Assembly (NCBI GenBank): GCA_934525325.1 | Contig: CAKSZE010000009.1 | Location: forward strand, 1 to 40,229 | Reading direction: 5' to 3' | From: an uncultured Faecalibacterium sp. | GTDB taxonomy: Bacteria; Bacillota; Clostridia; Oscillospirales; Ruminococcaceae | DNA length: 40,229 bases | Shown: positions 1-8,886 of the stretch, in pieces | Position numbering within the stretch: the stretch's first letter is position 1 | Layout of the letters: each line of letters begins with the position of its first letter | The notes under the pieces: model-generated | Seen by the model: the letters and a program-made list of their open reading frames with translations, nothing else | Databases searched by the model: none | Told to the model about the DNA's origin: nothing | Made by a program: the position numbers and the translations under genes

Positions 1-207
1 CTTCGTCTATTTGGCAAGTGTTTTTTGCAGAAAATTACGATTTTTCTTTTTTATTTTCTCTGTTTTGTCAATGGCCGCATTTTCTGTGCAAGATGCACAA
101 TCCCAGCACTTTTTGCCGGTGGAAAACTCCCCCGCGTCCCGTTGCAGCATCAGTATGGGCGGGAAAAGCGGGGGTTATACCTATTATATAGGGGAAACTT
201 CCTTCCG
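1..207. other. Intergenic edge region, no gene seen
   Basis: This AT-rich stretch lies left of the palindromic terminator. I see no credible coding frame. On the minus strand a TTGACA hexamer lies at 71-76 and a TTGCCA near position 15, so it may carry -35 elements for a gene beyond the left edge. No matching -10 box can be shown inside the window. Confidence 0.4.
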
Positions 208-257
208 TGAAAAAGGGGTTCTGAAAAGCCCGCGGGCTTTTCAGAACCCCTTTTTCA
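208..257. terminator. Perfect 50-nt palindromic bidirectional terminator
   Basis: Positions 208-257 form a perfect inverted repeat centred at 232.5, with no unpaired loop bases beyond steric need. The GC-rich centre is flanked by five A on the left and five T on the right, so it can end transcripts from either side. It sits directly after the NFACT stop codon at 260-262. Confidence 0.9.
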
Positions 258-259
258 AA

Positions 260-2014
260 TCATTTCTTCTTCAGCTGCTCTTCCAGCCCATCCCGCGGGG
301 TGATATAGACGGTGGTGTACACCTCGTACAGCACCATGCCGGGCTTGGCGCCGTTTGCCTTCCAGATATTCTTCACCTCGGTGGTGTCCACCGCCACCTT
401 GGCGCCGGTGCCTGCCTTGTAGGCGCTGGAATGGATGACCGCCAGCTCCGCCGCTTCCTGCTTGGTGGTGTCCGGGATGTCCTCGCCCCGGCTCATCACC
501 ACAACATGGCTGCCGGGGGCTTTCTGCACATGGAACCACAGGTCTTTGCCCCGGGCGGTGTGCAGGGTAAGCTTGTCGTTCTGGGCGTTGTTGCGGCCTA
601 CCAAGATCTCAAAGCCGTCGCTGGAGGTATAGCGCAGGAAGTCCGCAGGCTTCTGCTTTTTGTCCCGCTGCTTGTAGTATTTCAGGTAGCCCTGATTTTT
701 CAGTTCCATGCGGATCTCGTTCAGGGCGGCTTCGCCGGAGGCGCTTTCCACCTCGTAGAGCACCGTTTCCAGATAGGCGATCTCTTTTTCGCCCTCTGCC
801 AGCAGGTCTACCAGCATCCGGGCGGCGGTCTGCTTCTTTTTGTAGTTCTTGAAGAAGTTCTGGGCGTTCTGGCTGGGGCTGAACCGCAGATCCAGCGGGA
901 TGGTCACCTCTTTGCCCTCATCGTACCAGTTGGGCACAGTCAGGCTCTTCATGCCCTTTTGCGCCAGATAGAGGTTGGCAGACAGCAGCTCGCCGTACAG
1001 GCGCAGCTTTTCGCTTTTGCCGCTGGCGGCAAGTTCCTCCTGCCGGGCTGCCTGCTTGCGCAGGGCGCGGTCGTACATATTGTGCACCGCCTTGTGCAGC
1101 TCCTTGCTCTTGGTGCGCAGCCGCTCGGCGCGATCCTTCTCGGCGTAGTAGCCCTCCAGCATCGCGTTGAAGGACGGCCACTCCCGGATGGTGTACTGCT
1201 CGCCGTACTGCTGCGGACGGAAGAAGGTATACTCCACCGGCTTGCCGTCCGGTGCGGTGACGCTGCACGGACAGCCGCCCTGCGCGTGCAGTTCCTTCAG
1301 TTCGTCGATTGCCGCCATCAGGCTGCGCTTCTGGGCATCGGTCAGCTCGTTGGCGGGCAGATGTTCCCCGTCAAAGGCGCGCCATGCGGCTTCGCGGCAG
1401 ACCACCGGCCCTACGCCGGCCACCGTCTTGTTCAAAGCATCTGCCACCGGCAGCTCCCGCTGACAGGCTGCTGCCACGATGGACGCACTGCTCACCAGCA
1501 GAAAATCCGGGCGGGCGGGCTTAGGGGGCGTGGTGTAGGGCAAGCCCGGCAGCAGCTGCCGGACATCGCTGTCCTCAAAATCCACCCGCTTGAGGGCGTC
1601 GATGATCTTGCCGCTCTGCACCAGCACAAGGTTGGAGTAGCGCCCCATCAGCTCAGCGCACAAGGTGTTGCGCACAAGGTCGCCCATCTCGTTGGTGCAC
1701 TGAAAATCAAAGTAGACGATGCGGTCGCCCGGCTCCATGTGCACGTCCAGCAGTCTGCCGCCGGTCAGGTGCTTGCGCATGAGCATACAGAAGGAGGGCG
1801 GCGTCTCGGGGTTTTCAAAGGTCTCCTCGGTCAGGCACACCCGGGCAGAGCCGCTGCGGGCAGACAGCAGCAGCGCATAGGTATCGGTGCGGGTGCGCAG
1901 GGTGATGACCAGCTCATCCCGGGTCGGTTCAAAAATTTTTGCGATCTTGGCATCGGTCAGGGTGGCTTTCAGTTCCTCTGCCGTCAGCGCCAGTGTCGCG
2001 GCATCCAGTGCCAT
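260..2014 (-). CDS. rqcH: NFACT family protein, RqcH / Rqc2-like ribosome quality control factor
   Basis: The 584-residue product has the NFACT layout: an N-terminal NFACT-N domain opening with MALDAATLALTAEEL, a charged coiled-coil middle, and a C-terminal NFACT-R (DUF814) domain with the DLWFHV-QKAPGSHVVV motif. Family members bind stalled 50S-peptidyl-tRNA complexes and add C-terminal alanine tails. Older annotations call them fibronectin-binding proteins. An open frame continues 17 codons upstream, but I chose the ATG at 2014 because a GAGGT sits 7 nt before it and family proteins begin there. Length is normal for a bacterial RqcH. It is last in a minus-strand run after the Nif3-like gene and ends at the palindromic terminator. 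Confidence 0.9.
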   Translation of the reverse strand: MALDAATLALTAEELKATLTDAKIAKIFEPTRDELVITLRTRTDTYALLLSARSGSARVCLTEETFENPETPPSFCMLMRKHLTGGRLLDVHMEPGDRIVYFDFQCTNEMGDLVRNTLCAELMGRYSNLVLVQSGKIIDALKRVDFEDSDVRQLLPGLPYTTPPKPARPDFLLVSSASIVAAACQRELPVADALNKTVAGVGPVVCREAAWRAFDGEHLPANELTDAQKRSLMAAIDELKELHAQGGCPCSVTAPDGKPVEYTFFRPQQYGEQYTIREWPSFNAMLEGYYAEKDRAERLRTKSKELHKAVHNMYDRALRKQAARQEELAASGKSEKLRLYGELLSANLYLAQKGMKSLTVPNWYDEGKEVTIPLDLRFSPSQNAQNFFKNYKKKQTAARMLVDLLAEGEKEIAYLETVLYEVESASGEAALNEIRMELKNQGYLKYYKQRDKKQKPADFLRYTSSDGFEILVGRNNAQNDKLTLHTARGKDLWFHVQKAPGSHVVVMSRGEDIPDTTKQEAAELAVIHSSAYKAGTGAKVAVDTTEVKNIWKANGAKPGMVLYEVYTTVYITPRDGLEEQLKKK

Positions 2015-2046
2015 AAATGTTACCTCGTTCGTTGTTCTATAGAATT

Positions 2047-2082
2047 GTAAGTCAGAAAAATCCAAGGATTTTCCTGACTTAC
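2047..2082. repeat. Intergenic hairpin between the Nif3-like and NFACT genes
   Basis: A 17-nt stem with one mismatch and a 2-nt loop spans 2047-2082, just after the Nif3-like stop and 33 nt before the NFACT start. No good T-run follows on the minus strand, so it is a weak terminator, pause or mRNA-processing hairpin rather than a full stop. It would reduce rather than block read-through into the NFACT gene. Confidence 0.6.
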
Positions 2083-2096
2083 GGTTTCATAGTTCT

Positions 2097-2873
2097 TTAT
2101 AAATAAGTATACGGGTCGCGGTTCTCGGTGCTTACCAGCACCTCCAGTTCCGGCAGGGCGGTGCGCAGGGCAGATGCCACGGCGGCGGTCACCGGGAACT
2201 CAGTGGCGTAATGCCCTGCCGCAATGAGGGAAAGCCCCAGCCGCTTGGCGTCCAGCGCATGGTGGTGGTTGGCTTCGCCGGTCAGCAGACAATCCGCACC
2301 CTCGGCGATGGCTTCAGCAAACAGACTGCCTCCCGCGCCGCTGATGACCGCCAGCCGGTGCACCGGCTTTCCGGCATCTGCAAACTTCACCTGCACCGCT
2401 GCGCCGGTGTCCGGCGCGTTGCACAGGGCAGCCAGCTTGTGCTGCGCCAGTGCCGCCAGTTCCGGCACGGTGATGGGGTCGATGTCCCCCACCCGGCCGC
2501 AGCCGTCTGCAAAAACGGTGCGCTGCCGGATGCCGAAAAGGTCCGCCAGCACATCATTCACCCCGCCCTCGGCGGCATCCAGATTGGTGTGCATACAGAT
2601 GGCAGAAATGCCCGCCTGTACCAGCTGATAGGGCACATCGGCGGGGCACAGCCGCTTGAGCGGGTCAAAGATGACCGGGTGGTGCGCCACAATGACCGTG
2701 CACTGCTTTGCCGCAGCTTCTGCCACCACCTCCGGGGTGATGTCCAGCGTCACCAGCACCCGGCGCACCTCGCCGCCGCAGTCCACCAGCAGGCCGGGGT
2801 TATCCCAGTGCTCTGCCAGCTCCGGCGGGGCAAGCCGCTGCATTACTTCGTATACCTGCTGTACCGTGGTCAT
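2097..2873 (-). CDS. Nif3-like dinuclear metal centre hexameric protein
   Basis: The 258-residue protein matches the Nif3/YqfO family (old name GTP cyclohydrolase I type 2). Visible metal-site motifs are HHPVIFDP, HTNLDAAEGGVND and the late GHYATE. Family members form toroidal hexamers with a dimetal site; the physiological substrate is unsettled. Length fits the short form lacking the inserted PII-like domain. Its ATG lies one base after the TGA of trmK, and Nif3 beside TrmK is a common Firmicutes arrangement, so translation is probably coupled. Confidence 0.9.
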   Translation of the reverse strand: MTTVQQVYEVMQRLAPPELAEHWDNPGLLVDCGGEVRRVLVTLDITPEVVAEAAAKQCTVIVAHHPVIFDPLKRLCPADVPYQLVQAGISAICMHTNLDAAEGGVNDVLADLFGIRQRTVFADGCGRVGDIDPITVPELAALAQHKLAALCNAPDTGAAVQVKFADAGKPVHRLAVISGAGGSLFAEAIAEGADCLLTGEANHHHALDAKRLGLSLIAAGHYATEFPVTAAVASALRTALPELEVLVSTENRDPYTYL

Positions 2874-2874
2874 T

Positions 2875-3534
2875 TCAGTTTCCCTCTTTCAGAATGGCAT
2901 CCATCTCTGCGGCAAGCGGACTGCCGTCCGGCACGCCCAGCCGCATCCGGGGCAGCTTTGCCCGCTGCCATGCGGCGTAGCCCGCACCCTCCGGCCAGCG
3001 GCCGGTATCTCCCAGCAGGCACTGGGTAAAGGTGGGCTCGGTCACCTCGCCGGTGTACTCTGCCGCCATCACCGCATACCAGCGGCCTGCGGCCTGCACC
3101 GGGCGGTCGGCTACAAGGGCAAAGCCGTGCTGCCACAGCCAGCGGCGCAGCTCGCTGTGCCGGGTGGCGGGCACCATGACAAGGCGCGGCCCGCCCACGG
3201 CGGACACCCACGGCGCTTTTTCGATGATCTCCCATGTGGTCTGTGCCGACACGCCTGCCAGCACGATGCTGCCCACCTCCCCGGCAGACAACACAGAAAG
3301 ACCGTCGCCGAGCCGAAGCTCAGCGCGGTCCAGACAACCTGCATTTTCCAGCGTCTGTTTTGCCTTTGCCAGCGGGCCGGGGCGCAGGTCTGCCCCGATG
3401 ACCTTCGGGTACCTGCCCGAAGCCGCCAGCACCGCCGTCAGCTTACCGTGGTCGCAGCCGATGTCCGCCACCGGCTGTCCCGGGCGCACCAGCTCTGCCG
3501 CTGCGGTCAGACGCGCATCCAGTGTGGGCAGCAC
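2875..3534 (-). CDS. trmK: tRNA (adenine(22)-N1)-methyltransferase
   Basis: The 219-residue product is a class I SAM-dependent methyltransferase of the TrmK family, which makes m1A22 in tRNA. The N-terminal LDARLTAAAELV helix, SAM motif VADIGCDHGKL and the later VLAGVSAQTTWEII segment are typical. The start is a GTG directly following the TGA of the DUF1858 gene, so the two are translationally coupled. An AAGAAGG in the upstream gene serves as a plausible ribosome binding site. It lies in the operon DUF1858-trmK-nif3-like. Confidence 0.88.
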   Translation of the reverse strand: MLPTLDARLTAAAELVRPGQPVADIGCDHGKLTAVLAASGRYPKVIGADLRPGPLAKAKQTLENAGCLDRAELRLGDGLSVLSAGEVGSIVLAGVSAQTTWEIIEKAPWVSAVGGPRLVMVPATRHSELRRWLWQHGFALVADRPVQAAGRWYAVMAAEYTGEVTEPTFTQCLLGDTGRWPEGAGYAAWQRAKLPRMRLGVPDGSPLAAEMDAILKEGN

Positions 3535-3789
3535 TCAGGCCTTCTTGGCTGCCAGATGGGTGTTCAGCTTCTCCAGCAGCTCGTCGCAGTTCACGCCGTG
3601 CACTTCGCAGGCTTCCTCGATGGTCTCGCCACGGGAAGCCGGGCAGCCCAGACAGTGCATCCCGATCTCCATAAAGTAGGGTGCGGTGCTCTGGTCCATA
3701 TCCAGAATGTCGCCGATGATGGTATCACGGGTCACCTGCTTGGGTGCGGTGTGTTCCTCTTTTTTGAGCATATTGAAAATATCAAACAT
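3535..3789 (-). CDS. DUF1858 domain protein (small redox-type cysteine protein)
   Basis: The 84-residue protein carries a DUF1858 domain from about residue 20 on. It has the CLGCPASRGETIEEAC motif, whose paired cysteines are proposed to form a redox disulfide; members often accompany hybrid-cluster proteins. The N-terminus is a short charged helix ending in MLKKEE. It is first gene of the operon with trmK and the Nif3-like gene, behind a clear promoter at 3846-3875. The biochemical role is unknown. Confidence 0.8.
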   Translation of the reverse strand: MFDIFNMLKKEEHTAPKQVTRDTIIGDILDMDQSTAPYFMEIGMHCLGCPASRGETIEEACEVHGVNCDELLEKLNTHLAAKKA

Positions 3790-3845
3790 GATAGCTTTTC
3801 CTTTCTGTTTTGGGTGAGATACAGTATAACCTACTGTTCCTCTAT

Positions 3846-3875
3846 ACTATACCCCAAACCGGGGCAGTTTTGCAA
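3846..3875 (-). promoter_or_regulatory. Sigma-A promoter of the DUF1858-trmK-nif3 operon
   Basis: On the minus strand TTGCAA (3870-3875) and TATAGT (3846-3851) are separated by 18 bp. The spacer contains a CCCC/GGGG inverted repeat that could be an operator. The start codon is about 60 nt downstream. Confidence 0.6.
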
Positions 3876-3894
3876 GAGCCTTGCGGAAATCTGC

Positions 3895-4773
3895 TTACTC
3901 CTCTGCCTGATAGTCCTTTTCCAGCGAGAAGCCGCGCCCGCTTACCTCGGTAACGTGGCTCACGATCATAAAGCAGGTGGGGTCGATGGTGTGCGCCAGC
4001 TTTTCCAGCCTTGGCAGCTGCCGGTTGGAGACCACGCTCAGCAGCACCGATTCCGGCTCCCGCAGGTAGCCGCCCTCACCGTGCAGGATGGTCACGCCGC
4101 GGTCCAGCTGCGCAAAAATAGCCGCGCAGATCTCGTCGGACTTGGCGCTGATGATCTTTACCTCGGTGCGGGTGGTGCCCAGCATGAGCACCTTGTCCAG
4201 CACGACGGTGTAGATGATGGCCATCACCACGCCGTACAGGGACTGCCGCACCGGGCTGAACGCCGCCTGCGCCGCCAGAATGAGAAAGTCGAAGGTCATC
4301 ATGGTGCTGGATACCGGCAGGTGGAACCACTTGTTCAGCACCAGCGGGGGGATATCCATGCCGCCGGTGGAAGCACCGGCGCGGATGGTGATACCCAGCG
4401 AGATGCCGATGCCAAAGCCCGCAAATACGGTGTTCAGCACCAGATCATCGGTCAGCACAAGATTGCCCAGCAGGCGCTCCCACAGCGCCATAAAAAAGGG
4501 GCTGAGCACCGTACTTGCCATGGTGTTCAGGGCAAAGCGGCGTCCCAGCACCCACCAGCCCAGCAGCAGCATGGCCATGTTGACTACGAACAGCACTGCG
4601 GACACCGGCAGTCCGGTGACCTTGTTGAAAGCCAGTGCGATACCGGTGGCACCGCCGGTGATCAGGCCGGAGGGCATCAGAAATAATACCACAGTCAGCG
4701 CATACATCGCGTTGCCCACCACGATGGACAGGGCGCTAAAGAGCTGCTGTTGCTTGCGTGTTAATTGCGTCAT
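3895..4773 (-). CDS. YitT family membrane protein (YitT_membrane plus DUF2179)
   Basis: The 292-residue product has about five to six hydrophobic helices over residues 15-190. A soluble C-terminal DUF2179 domain follows, containing TRTEVKIISAKSDEI and LHGEGGYL. This is the standard YitT layout; function is unknown, though the soluble domain resembles a small ligand-binding fold. Two in-frame ATGs lie 6 nt apart. I prefer the inner one at 4773 because AAAGGA is then about 8 nt away, while it nearly touches the outer ATG at 4779. It appears monocistronic. Confidence 0.85.
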   Translation of the reverse strand: MTQLTRKQQQLFSALSIVVGNAMYALTVVLFLMPSGLITGGATGIALAFNKVTGLPVSAVLFVVNMAMLLLGWWVLGRRFALNTMASTVLSPFFMALWERLLGNLVLTDDLVLNTVFAGFGIGISLGITIRAGASTGGMDIPPLVLNKWFHLPVSSTMMTFDFLILAAQAAFSPVRQSLYGVVMAIIYTVVLDKVLMLGTTRTEVKIISAKSDEICAAIFAQLDRGVTILHGEGGYLREPESVLLSVVSNRQLPRLEKLAHTIDPTCFMIVSHVTEVSGRGFSLEKDYQAEE

Positions 4774-4824
4774 CTTCATCTTCCTTTGTTTGTAGTTGAA
4801 GTATCTTCTACTATGATAACGAAA

Positions 4825-4865
4825 ATATCCGCATTTATCAAGCCTTCGGCGATAAATGCGGATAT
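4825..4865 (-). terminator. Terminator after the PII-like gene
   Basis: A 15-bp stem (4825-4839 with 4851-4865) and an 11-nt loop is followed on the minus strand by a run of T. It lies 20 nt after the PII-like stop codon and upstream of yitT. Confidence 0.8.
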
Positions 4866-4885
4866 CGGGAGCGATTTTTAAGGGG

Positions 4886-5584
4886 TCACAGGGCAGCTTC
4901 CGGCTGGGCTTCGTCCTCTTCCATCAGCCGCAGACCGGCGGTATCGGTCACCGGCAGCGAGAACACGATAGCACCCGCCTTGGGGTTTGCCCCTTCCATA
5001 ATGGCCTTCATGATGGTGTTTTTCTGGCTGGTGCGGCTGACGATGAGCACCAGCTCCTTTTCGTTCACCAGTTCCACGCCCAGAAAGGCGGCTGCACCCT
5101 CCATGCCGGTGCCCTTTGCGTGGATCACCGTGCCGCCGCCTGCACCGGCGGTGCGGGCAGCGTCCATAATGGAGCCGGTGTAGCCCTGATTTGCCACCAC
5201 CAGCAGCAGTTCATAGCGGGTATCCTTCAAGGTGCTCTCCTCCTTCCATGTAAGGGGCTGGTGCTCGGTGAGGAACATCAGCGCCCGTTTGCCGCCAATG
5301 CTGCTCAGCGGCACAATGAACGCAATGCCGGTGCCCGGCACATCGATCTGCATTTTGCGGCGCAGATCCTTCTGGATCTTCTGCCAGCTTTCTGCCGTTA
5401 CCACAGCCAGCAGCACCGCTTTTTCGGTCTTTTCCAGCCCAAGGGTGGAAAGTGTCTCCTGCACCGCCGTGCCGGAGCCCACGGTGCGCATACTTACCGT
5501 TACGCCGTGGCTTTTGTACAGCTGCAAAAAGCCGTCGGTAGAGCGGCGGTCGGTGATGGTGATCATCAAAAACAAACTGCTCAC
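4886..5584 (-). CDS. Tandem PII-like signalling protein partnered with DUF1538
   Basis: The 232-residue soluble protein looks like two PII-like ferredoxin-fold units. Residues 1-105 form a degenerate unit. Residues 115-225 have a clearer one with TRYELLLVVANQGYTG, a glycine-rich GAGGGTVIHAKGTG loop and a C-terminal KAGAIVFSLPV strand. PII proteins bind nucleotides in clefts between subunits and gate membrane transporters. A GTG start sits 7 nt after AAAGGAGG. The gene begins 12 nt after the DUF1538 membrane gene, so a transporter-regulator pair is likely. The ligand is unknown. Confidence 0.72.
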   Translation of the reverse strand: MSSLFLMITITDRRSTDGFLQLYKSHGVTVSMRTVGSGTAVQETLSTLGLEKTEKAVLLAVVTAESWQKIQKDLRRKMQIDVPGTGIAFIVPLSSIGGKRALMFLTEHQPLTWKEESTLKDTRYELLLVVANQGYTGSIMDAARTAGAGGGTVIHAKGTGMEGAAAFLGVELVNEKELVLIVSRTSQKNTIMKAIMEGANPKAGAIVFSLPVTDTAGLRLMEEDEAQPEAAL

Positions 5585-5596
5585 GTTCTGCCTCCT

Positions 5597-7147
5597 TTAC
5601 AGCTCGATAATGGCGTCATCCGGCAGGTCTGCAAACACAGTAGCAAGCACCGCAGCGGGCTGCGCCGTCCGTGCCTTGCGGGTGCGCAGCTGCGCCACCA
5701 GACCCATCATCTGCACGGTGATGAGCGGGGTCATGGCGACCATCGCCACCACGCCGAAAGCGTCAGTCACGATATTGCCGCCCACTGCCACGCAGGCACC
5801 CTGCGCCAGCGGCAGCAGGAAGGTGGCGGTCATGGGGCCGGAAGCCACGCCGCCCGCGTCGAATGCGATGGCGGTGAACAGCTTAGGCACCACAAAGGAG
5901 ATGCTGATGGCGAACACATAGCCCGGCACAAGGAACCACAGGATGGAGATGCCGGTCAGCACCCGCACCATGGCAAGACCCACCGAGATGGACACGCCTG
6001 CGGAAAGCGCCAGACCCATGGCCTGCGCCGAGATGGCGCCGTCGGTCACCTCTTCCACCTGCTTGTTCAGCACATAGACCGCAGGCTCGGCCTTGACGAT
6101 GAAGTAGCCGATGAGCATACCGATGGGGATGAGCGCCCAGCGCATCCCGCTGCCTGCCAGCACCTGCCCCAGATAGTTACCGGCGGGCATAAAGCCCACG
6201 TTTGCGCCGGTCAAAAAGAGCACAAGGCCGATATAGGTATACACAAGACCCACGCCGATGCGCCCCAGCGTGCGGCGGTCCAGCCGCAGGGCGATGAGCT
6301 GAAATGCCCCGAACATCAGCACGATGGGCAGCAGCGAGCGGGCGATCTCGGCAAGATAGGTGGGCAGACCTTCCCGGAACAGCTTCCACAGTTCTACCGA
6401 GTCTGCCACCTCCGGCAGAACAGGCGGGATGTAGGTGCTGTCCGCTGCGCGGAACGCGATGCCCAGCGTCAGCACCGCCAGAATGGGGCCGATGGAACAC
6501 ATGGCCACCAAGCCAAAGCTGTCGTCCGCCGCGTGGCGGTCACTGCGGATAGAGGAAACGCCCACGCCCAGCGCCATGATAAAGGGCACAGTCATGGGGC
6601 CGGTGGTCACGCCGCCGGAGTCAAACGCCACGGCAAGGAACTCTTTGGGTACAAAGGCCGCCAGCAGAAAGATGATGCCGTAAAACAGCACCAGCAGCTT
6701 TGGCAGCGCAATGCCGATGAGCATACGCAGGAAGGCAAAGACCAGAAACAGGCCCACGCCCGCCGCCACCGAAAGGATCAGGGTGCCGCTGGGGATGGAG
6801 GGCACCTGATCTGCCAGCACCTGTAAGTCCGGCTCGGAGATGGTGATAAGGAAGCCCAGCAAAAAGCCGAGCACAAGGATGAGGGGCAGCTTGCGGCTGC
6901 GGGTGATGACTGCACCTACCCGCTCGCCCATGGGGGTCATGCTCATCTCTGCACCCAGAGTAAAGAACATGATACCCACCACGATCATGGCAGCGCCCAG
7001 CAAAAAGCACAGCAGGATGCTGGGCGACACCGGTGCTACCGAGAAGCAGAGCACCAGCACAATGGCCACAATGGGCAGCACCGCCTGCAGCGCCTCCAAA
7101 AGCTTTTCCCGCAGCTTGGGGAGCGATCGTCTGAGAATGATGTCCAC
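5597..7147 (-). CDS. DUF1538 membrane protein with an internal duplication
   Basis: This roughly 516-residue integral membrane protein contains two DUF1538 halves. Each carries a near-identical signature: AFDSGGVTTGPMT followed by DSFGLVAM, and AFDAGGVASGPMT followed by DAFGVVAM. About twelve hydrophobic helices are visible. The duplication resembles inverted- or tandem-repeat transporters, and the following PII-like gene suggests regulated transport of an unknown solute. The start is uncertain. The frame reaches a TTG at 7186, but the promoter at 7198-7226 predicts a transcript start near 7191, so I give the GTG at 7147, whose own ribosome binding site is also poor. Confidence 0.8.
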   Translation of the reverse strand: MDIILRRSLPKLREKLLEALQAVLPIVAIVLVLCFSVAPVSPSILLCFLLGAAMIVVGIMFFTLGAEMSMTPMGERVGAVITRSRKLPLILVLGFLLGFLITISEPDLQVLADQVPSIPSGTLILSVAAGVGLFLVFAFLRMLIGIALPKLLVLFYGIIFLLAAFVPKEFLAVAFDSGGVTTGPMTVPFIMALGVGVSSIRSDRHAADDSFGLVAMCSIGPILAVLTLGIAFRAADSTYIPPVLPEVADSVELWKLFREGLPTYLAEIARSLLPIVLMFGAFQLIALRLDRRTLGRIGVGLVYTYIGLVLFLTGANVGFMPAGNYLGQVLAGSGMRWALIPIGMLIGYFIVKAEPAVYVLNKQVEEVTDGAISAQAMGLALSAGVSISVGLAMVRVLTGISILWFLVPGYVFAISISFVVPKLFTAIAFDAGGVASGPMTATFLLPLAQGACVAVGGNIVTDAFGVVAMVAMTPLITVQMMGLVAQLRTRKARTAQPAAVLATVFADLPDDAIIEL

Positions 7148-7197
7148 CGCCTTTCGTCTGTATCCTGTTTGTACACTTTTGTACAAGATATATTTAT

Positions 7198-7226
7198 AGT
7201 ATACGGATTCCGGGGGATGCCGTCAA
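7198..7226 (-). promoter_or_regulatory. Sigma-A promoter of the DUF1538-PII operon
   Basis: On the minus strand TTGACG (7221-7226) and TATACT (7198-7203) have an ideal 17-bp spacer. The predicted start of transcription is near 7191. Confidence 0.75.
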
Positions 7227-7307
7227 CCGCCAGAAGGAAAAAACTTGAGCAAATTCCATAAATTGTAAAAATATATTACTTCCCTTTATGTCCTTCCCCG
7301 TGAAAAT

Positions 7308-7343
7308 GGAATACCGGAGCGTCCGCAGACGCTCCGGTATTCC
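7308..7343 (-). terminator. Terminator after the flippase gene
   Basis: A perfect 16-bp stem (7308-7323 with 7328-7343) and a CGCA loop is followed on the minus strand by CATTTTC. It closes the lipoprotein-EamA-YgjP-flippase operon. Confidence 0.75.
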
Positions 7344-7367
7344 GAAATCATAAATAAATTTTCCGTT

Positions 7368-8858
7368 TTACGCCTTTTTCGGCTTCAGCCAGTCGTCCAC
7401 GGCGGCTACCAGCGCCTTGCCACGGCGGCCCAGCAGGCGGGGCAGCAACACCCGCGCCATCGCCCATACGCCCGCAAAGTTGTACAGGATGACCGCCAGC
7501 GTGATCAGCCCTGTCCACAGTCCGTACAGCGGCGGCTCTGCCAGCAGCACAAAGGCCTCGAACACCAGCGCGGCGGCGTTTGCCAGCACCCGCCCCGGGT
7601 GGACGTGCATCCCGATCATGCGGCGGGCGTCCACCGCACGCAGGGTGAACACCAGCGCAAGGCCAAGGAAGGACGCATAGGTCGCGCCCACAGGCCCCCA
7701 CAGCTTGATGAAAAAGTAGTTCATGATGCAGTTGCTGATAGCGCCCGCCATCATGGTGACCATGCTGCGGTCAGACTTTTTGGTCACAACGTACACGCTG
7801 TTCATGAACTGGTTGAAGCAGCTGCAGGTGGAGGCCAGCACCAAAAACGGTACAAAGTGCCATGCGTAGTAGTAGTTGGACTTCATGACGTGCATCACCG
7901 GGCGGCACAGCCAGATAATGCCCGCCGCACAGCAGAACAGCACGCTGGAATAGGTGCGGAAGATCTGGGTAAAGAACCGGGCGCGACCCTCCTCCTCGGT
8001 GACGGCGGAAAGCTGCCACGCATCGTAGAAGATCAGACCCAGCGTGGTCAGGATGGTGGGCAGGAAGTAGCCGGTGGAAAGCAGACCGCTCCATGCGTTG
8101 CCGGTGCGCCCGTCCAGTCCTTCGCACATCTCGCGCACAAAGAACAGGTCGGAAGCGTTGATGATCCAGAAGCTGATCTGCGCCGGGATCATGGGCAGCG
8201 AGAAGTTGAGCATCTGCCGCCACAGCTTTTTGTTGATGCCCTTCAGCTCCACATAGTTCCACAGCTTGCCGGTGAACAGCAAAAACAGCACGCTGGTCAG
8301 GTCGCCGCTGATGATGGCAAGCAGATAGCCGTTGGCACCCCACTTGAAGCCCACCAGATACAGCACATAGAACGCCATGGTGGCCACGGTGCACAGCACG
8401 CCGTCCACTGCCACAAGCTTGTTCCACTGGCGGCTGCGCACGAACTGGGTGCACAGGGTGCGCAGGCAGCTCATGAGCACATAAATGTAGATCAGCAGGC
8501 CGTACTGCGCCATATCCGGCAAAAACTGGGTGACCGGCCAGCACAGCACCAGAATGCCAAAGCCGCCCAGAATGGTGAGCAGGCCGTTGGTAAACACCTG
8601 TTTTTCGCTGTTGCCCTTGTCCAGACCAAAGCGGATGATGGCGTTGGACATTCCCATGGACACAAAGGGGATGAGCAGGTTGGCGTACTGGCTCAAAATC
8701 TTGGACAGACCCAGATCCGAGATCTCCGCCATGGCGTAGGTCAGAAAGGGCTGTACGATCAAAGTAAGCAGCTTGGATGAAAAGCTGGAGATTGCAAAAA
8801 TCAGAGTATTGCCGGCCAGTTTGGAATATTTATCGCCGGTCTTTTTTTCGTTTTCCAA
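7368..8858 (-). CDS. Polysaccharide flippase of the MATE / PST type
   Basis: The 496-residue protein has 12-14 hydrophobic segments. It carries the features of the oligosaccharide flippase superfamily (Wzx/MurJ-like): an early GNTLIFAISSFSSKLLTLIVQPFLT segment and a strongly hydrophobic second half. It probably moves a lipid-linked glycan across the cytoplasmic membrane. No glycosyltransferases adjoin it, so the glycan is unknown. The start is TTG, preceded by GGAGGG at 8 nt, and lies 28 nt after the YgjP-type gene. The charged C-terminus ends LKPKKA. Confidence 0.82.
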   Translation of the reverse strand: MENEKKTGDKYSKLAGNTLIFAISSFSSKLLTLIVQPFLTYAMAEISDLGLSKILSQYANLLIPFVSMGMSNAIIRFGLDKGNSEKQVFTNGLLTILGGFGILVLCWPVTQFLPDMAQYGLLIYIYVLMSCLRTLCTQFVRSRQWNKLVAVDGVLCTVATMAFYVLYLVGFKWGANGYLLAIISGDLTSVLFLLFTGKLWNYVELKGINKKLWRQMLNFSLPMIPAQISFWIINASDLFFVREMCEGLDGRTGNAWSGLLSTGYFLPTILTTLGLIFYDAWQLSAVTEEEGRARFFTQIFRTYSSVLFCCAAGIIWLCRPVMHVMKSNYYYAWHFVPFLVLASTCSCFNQFMNSVYVVTKKSDRSMVTMMAGAISNCIMNYFFIKLWGPVGATYASFLGLALVFTLRAVDARRMIGMHVHPGRVLANAAALVFEAFVLLAEPPLYGLWTGLITLAVILYNFAGVWAMARVLLPRLLGRRGKALVAAVDDWLKPKKA

Positions 8859-8886
8859 GGGAACTTCCCTCCGTTTTTACGATAGA

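Noticed and set aside
11..2050. Long open frame on the plus strand opposite the NFACT gene
   Set aside because: It is antisense to a well-conserved gene, has no ribosome binding site and its translation is low-complexity Gly/His/Leu-rich. Such frames arise from GC-rich third positions. The same holds for plus frames at 4856-6826 and 27410-29398.
7147..7186. TTG start at 7186 for the DUF1538 protein
   Set aside because: It lies about 5 nt after the predicted transcript start and has no ribosome binding site. The GTG at 7147 is preferred but is also weak.
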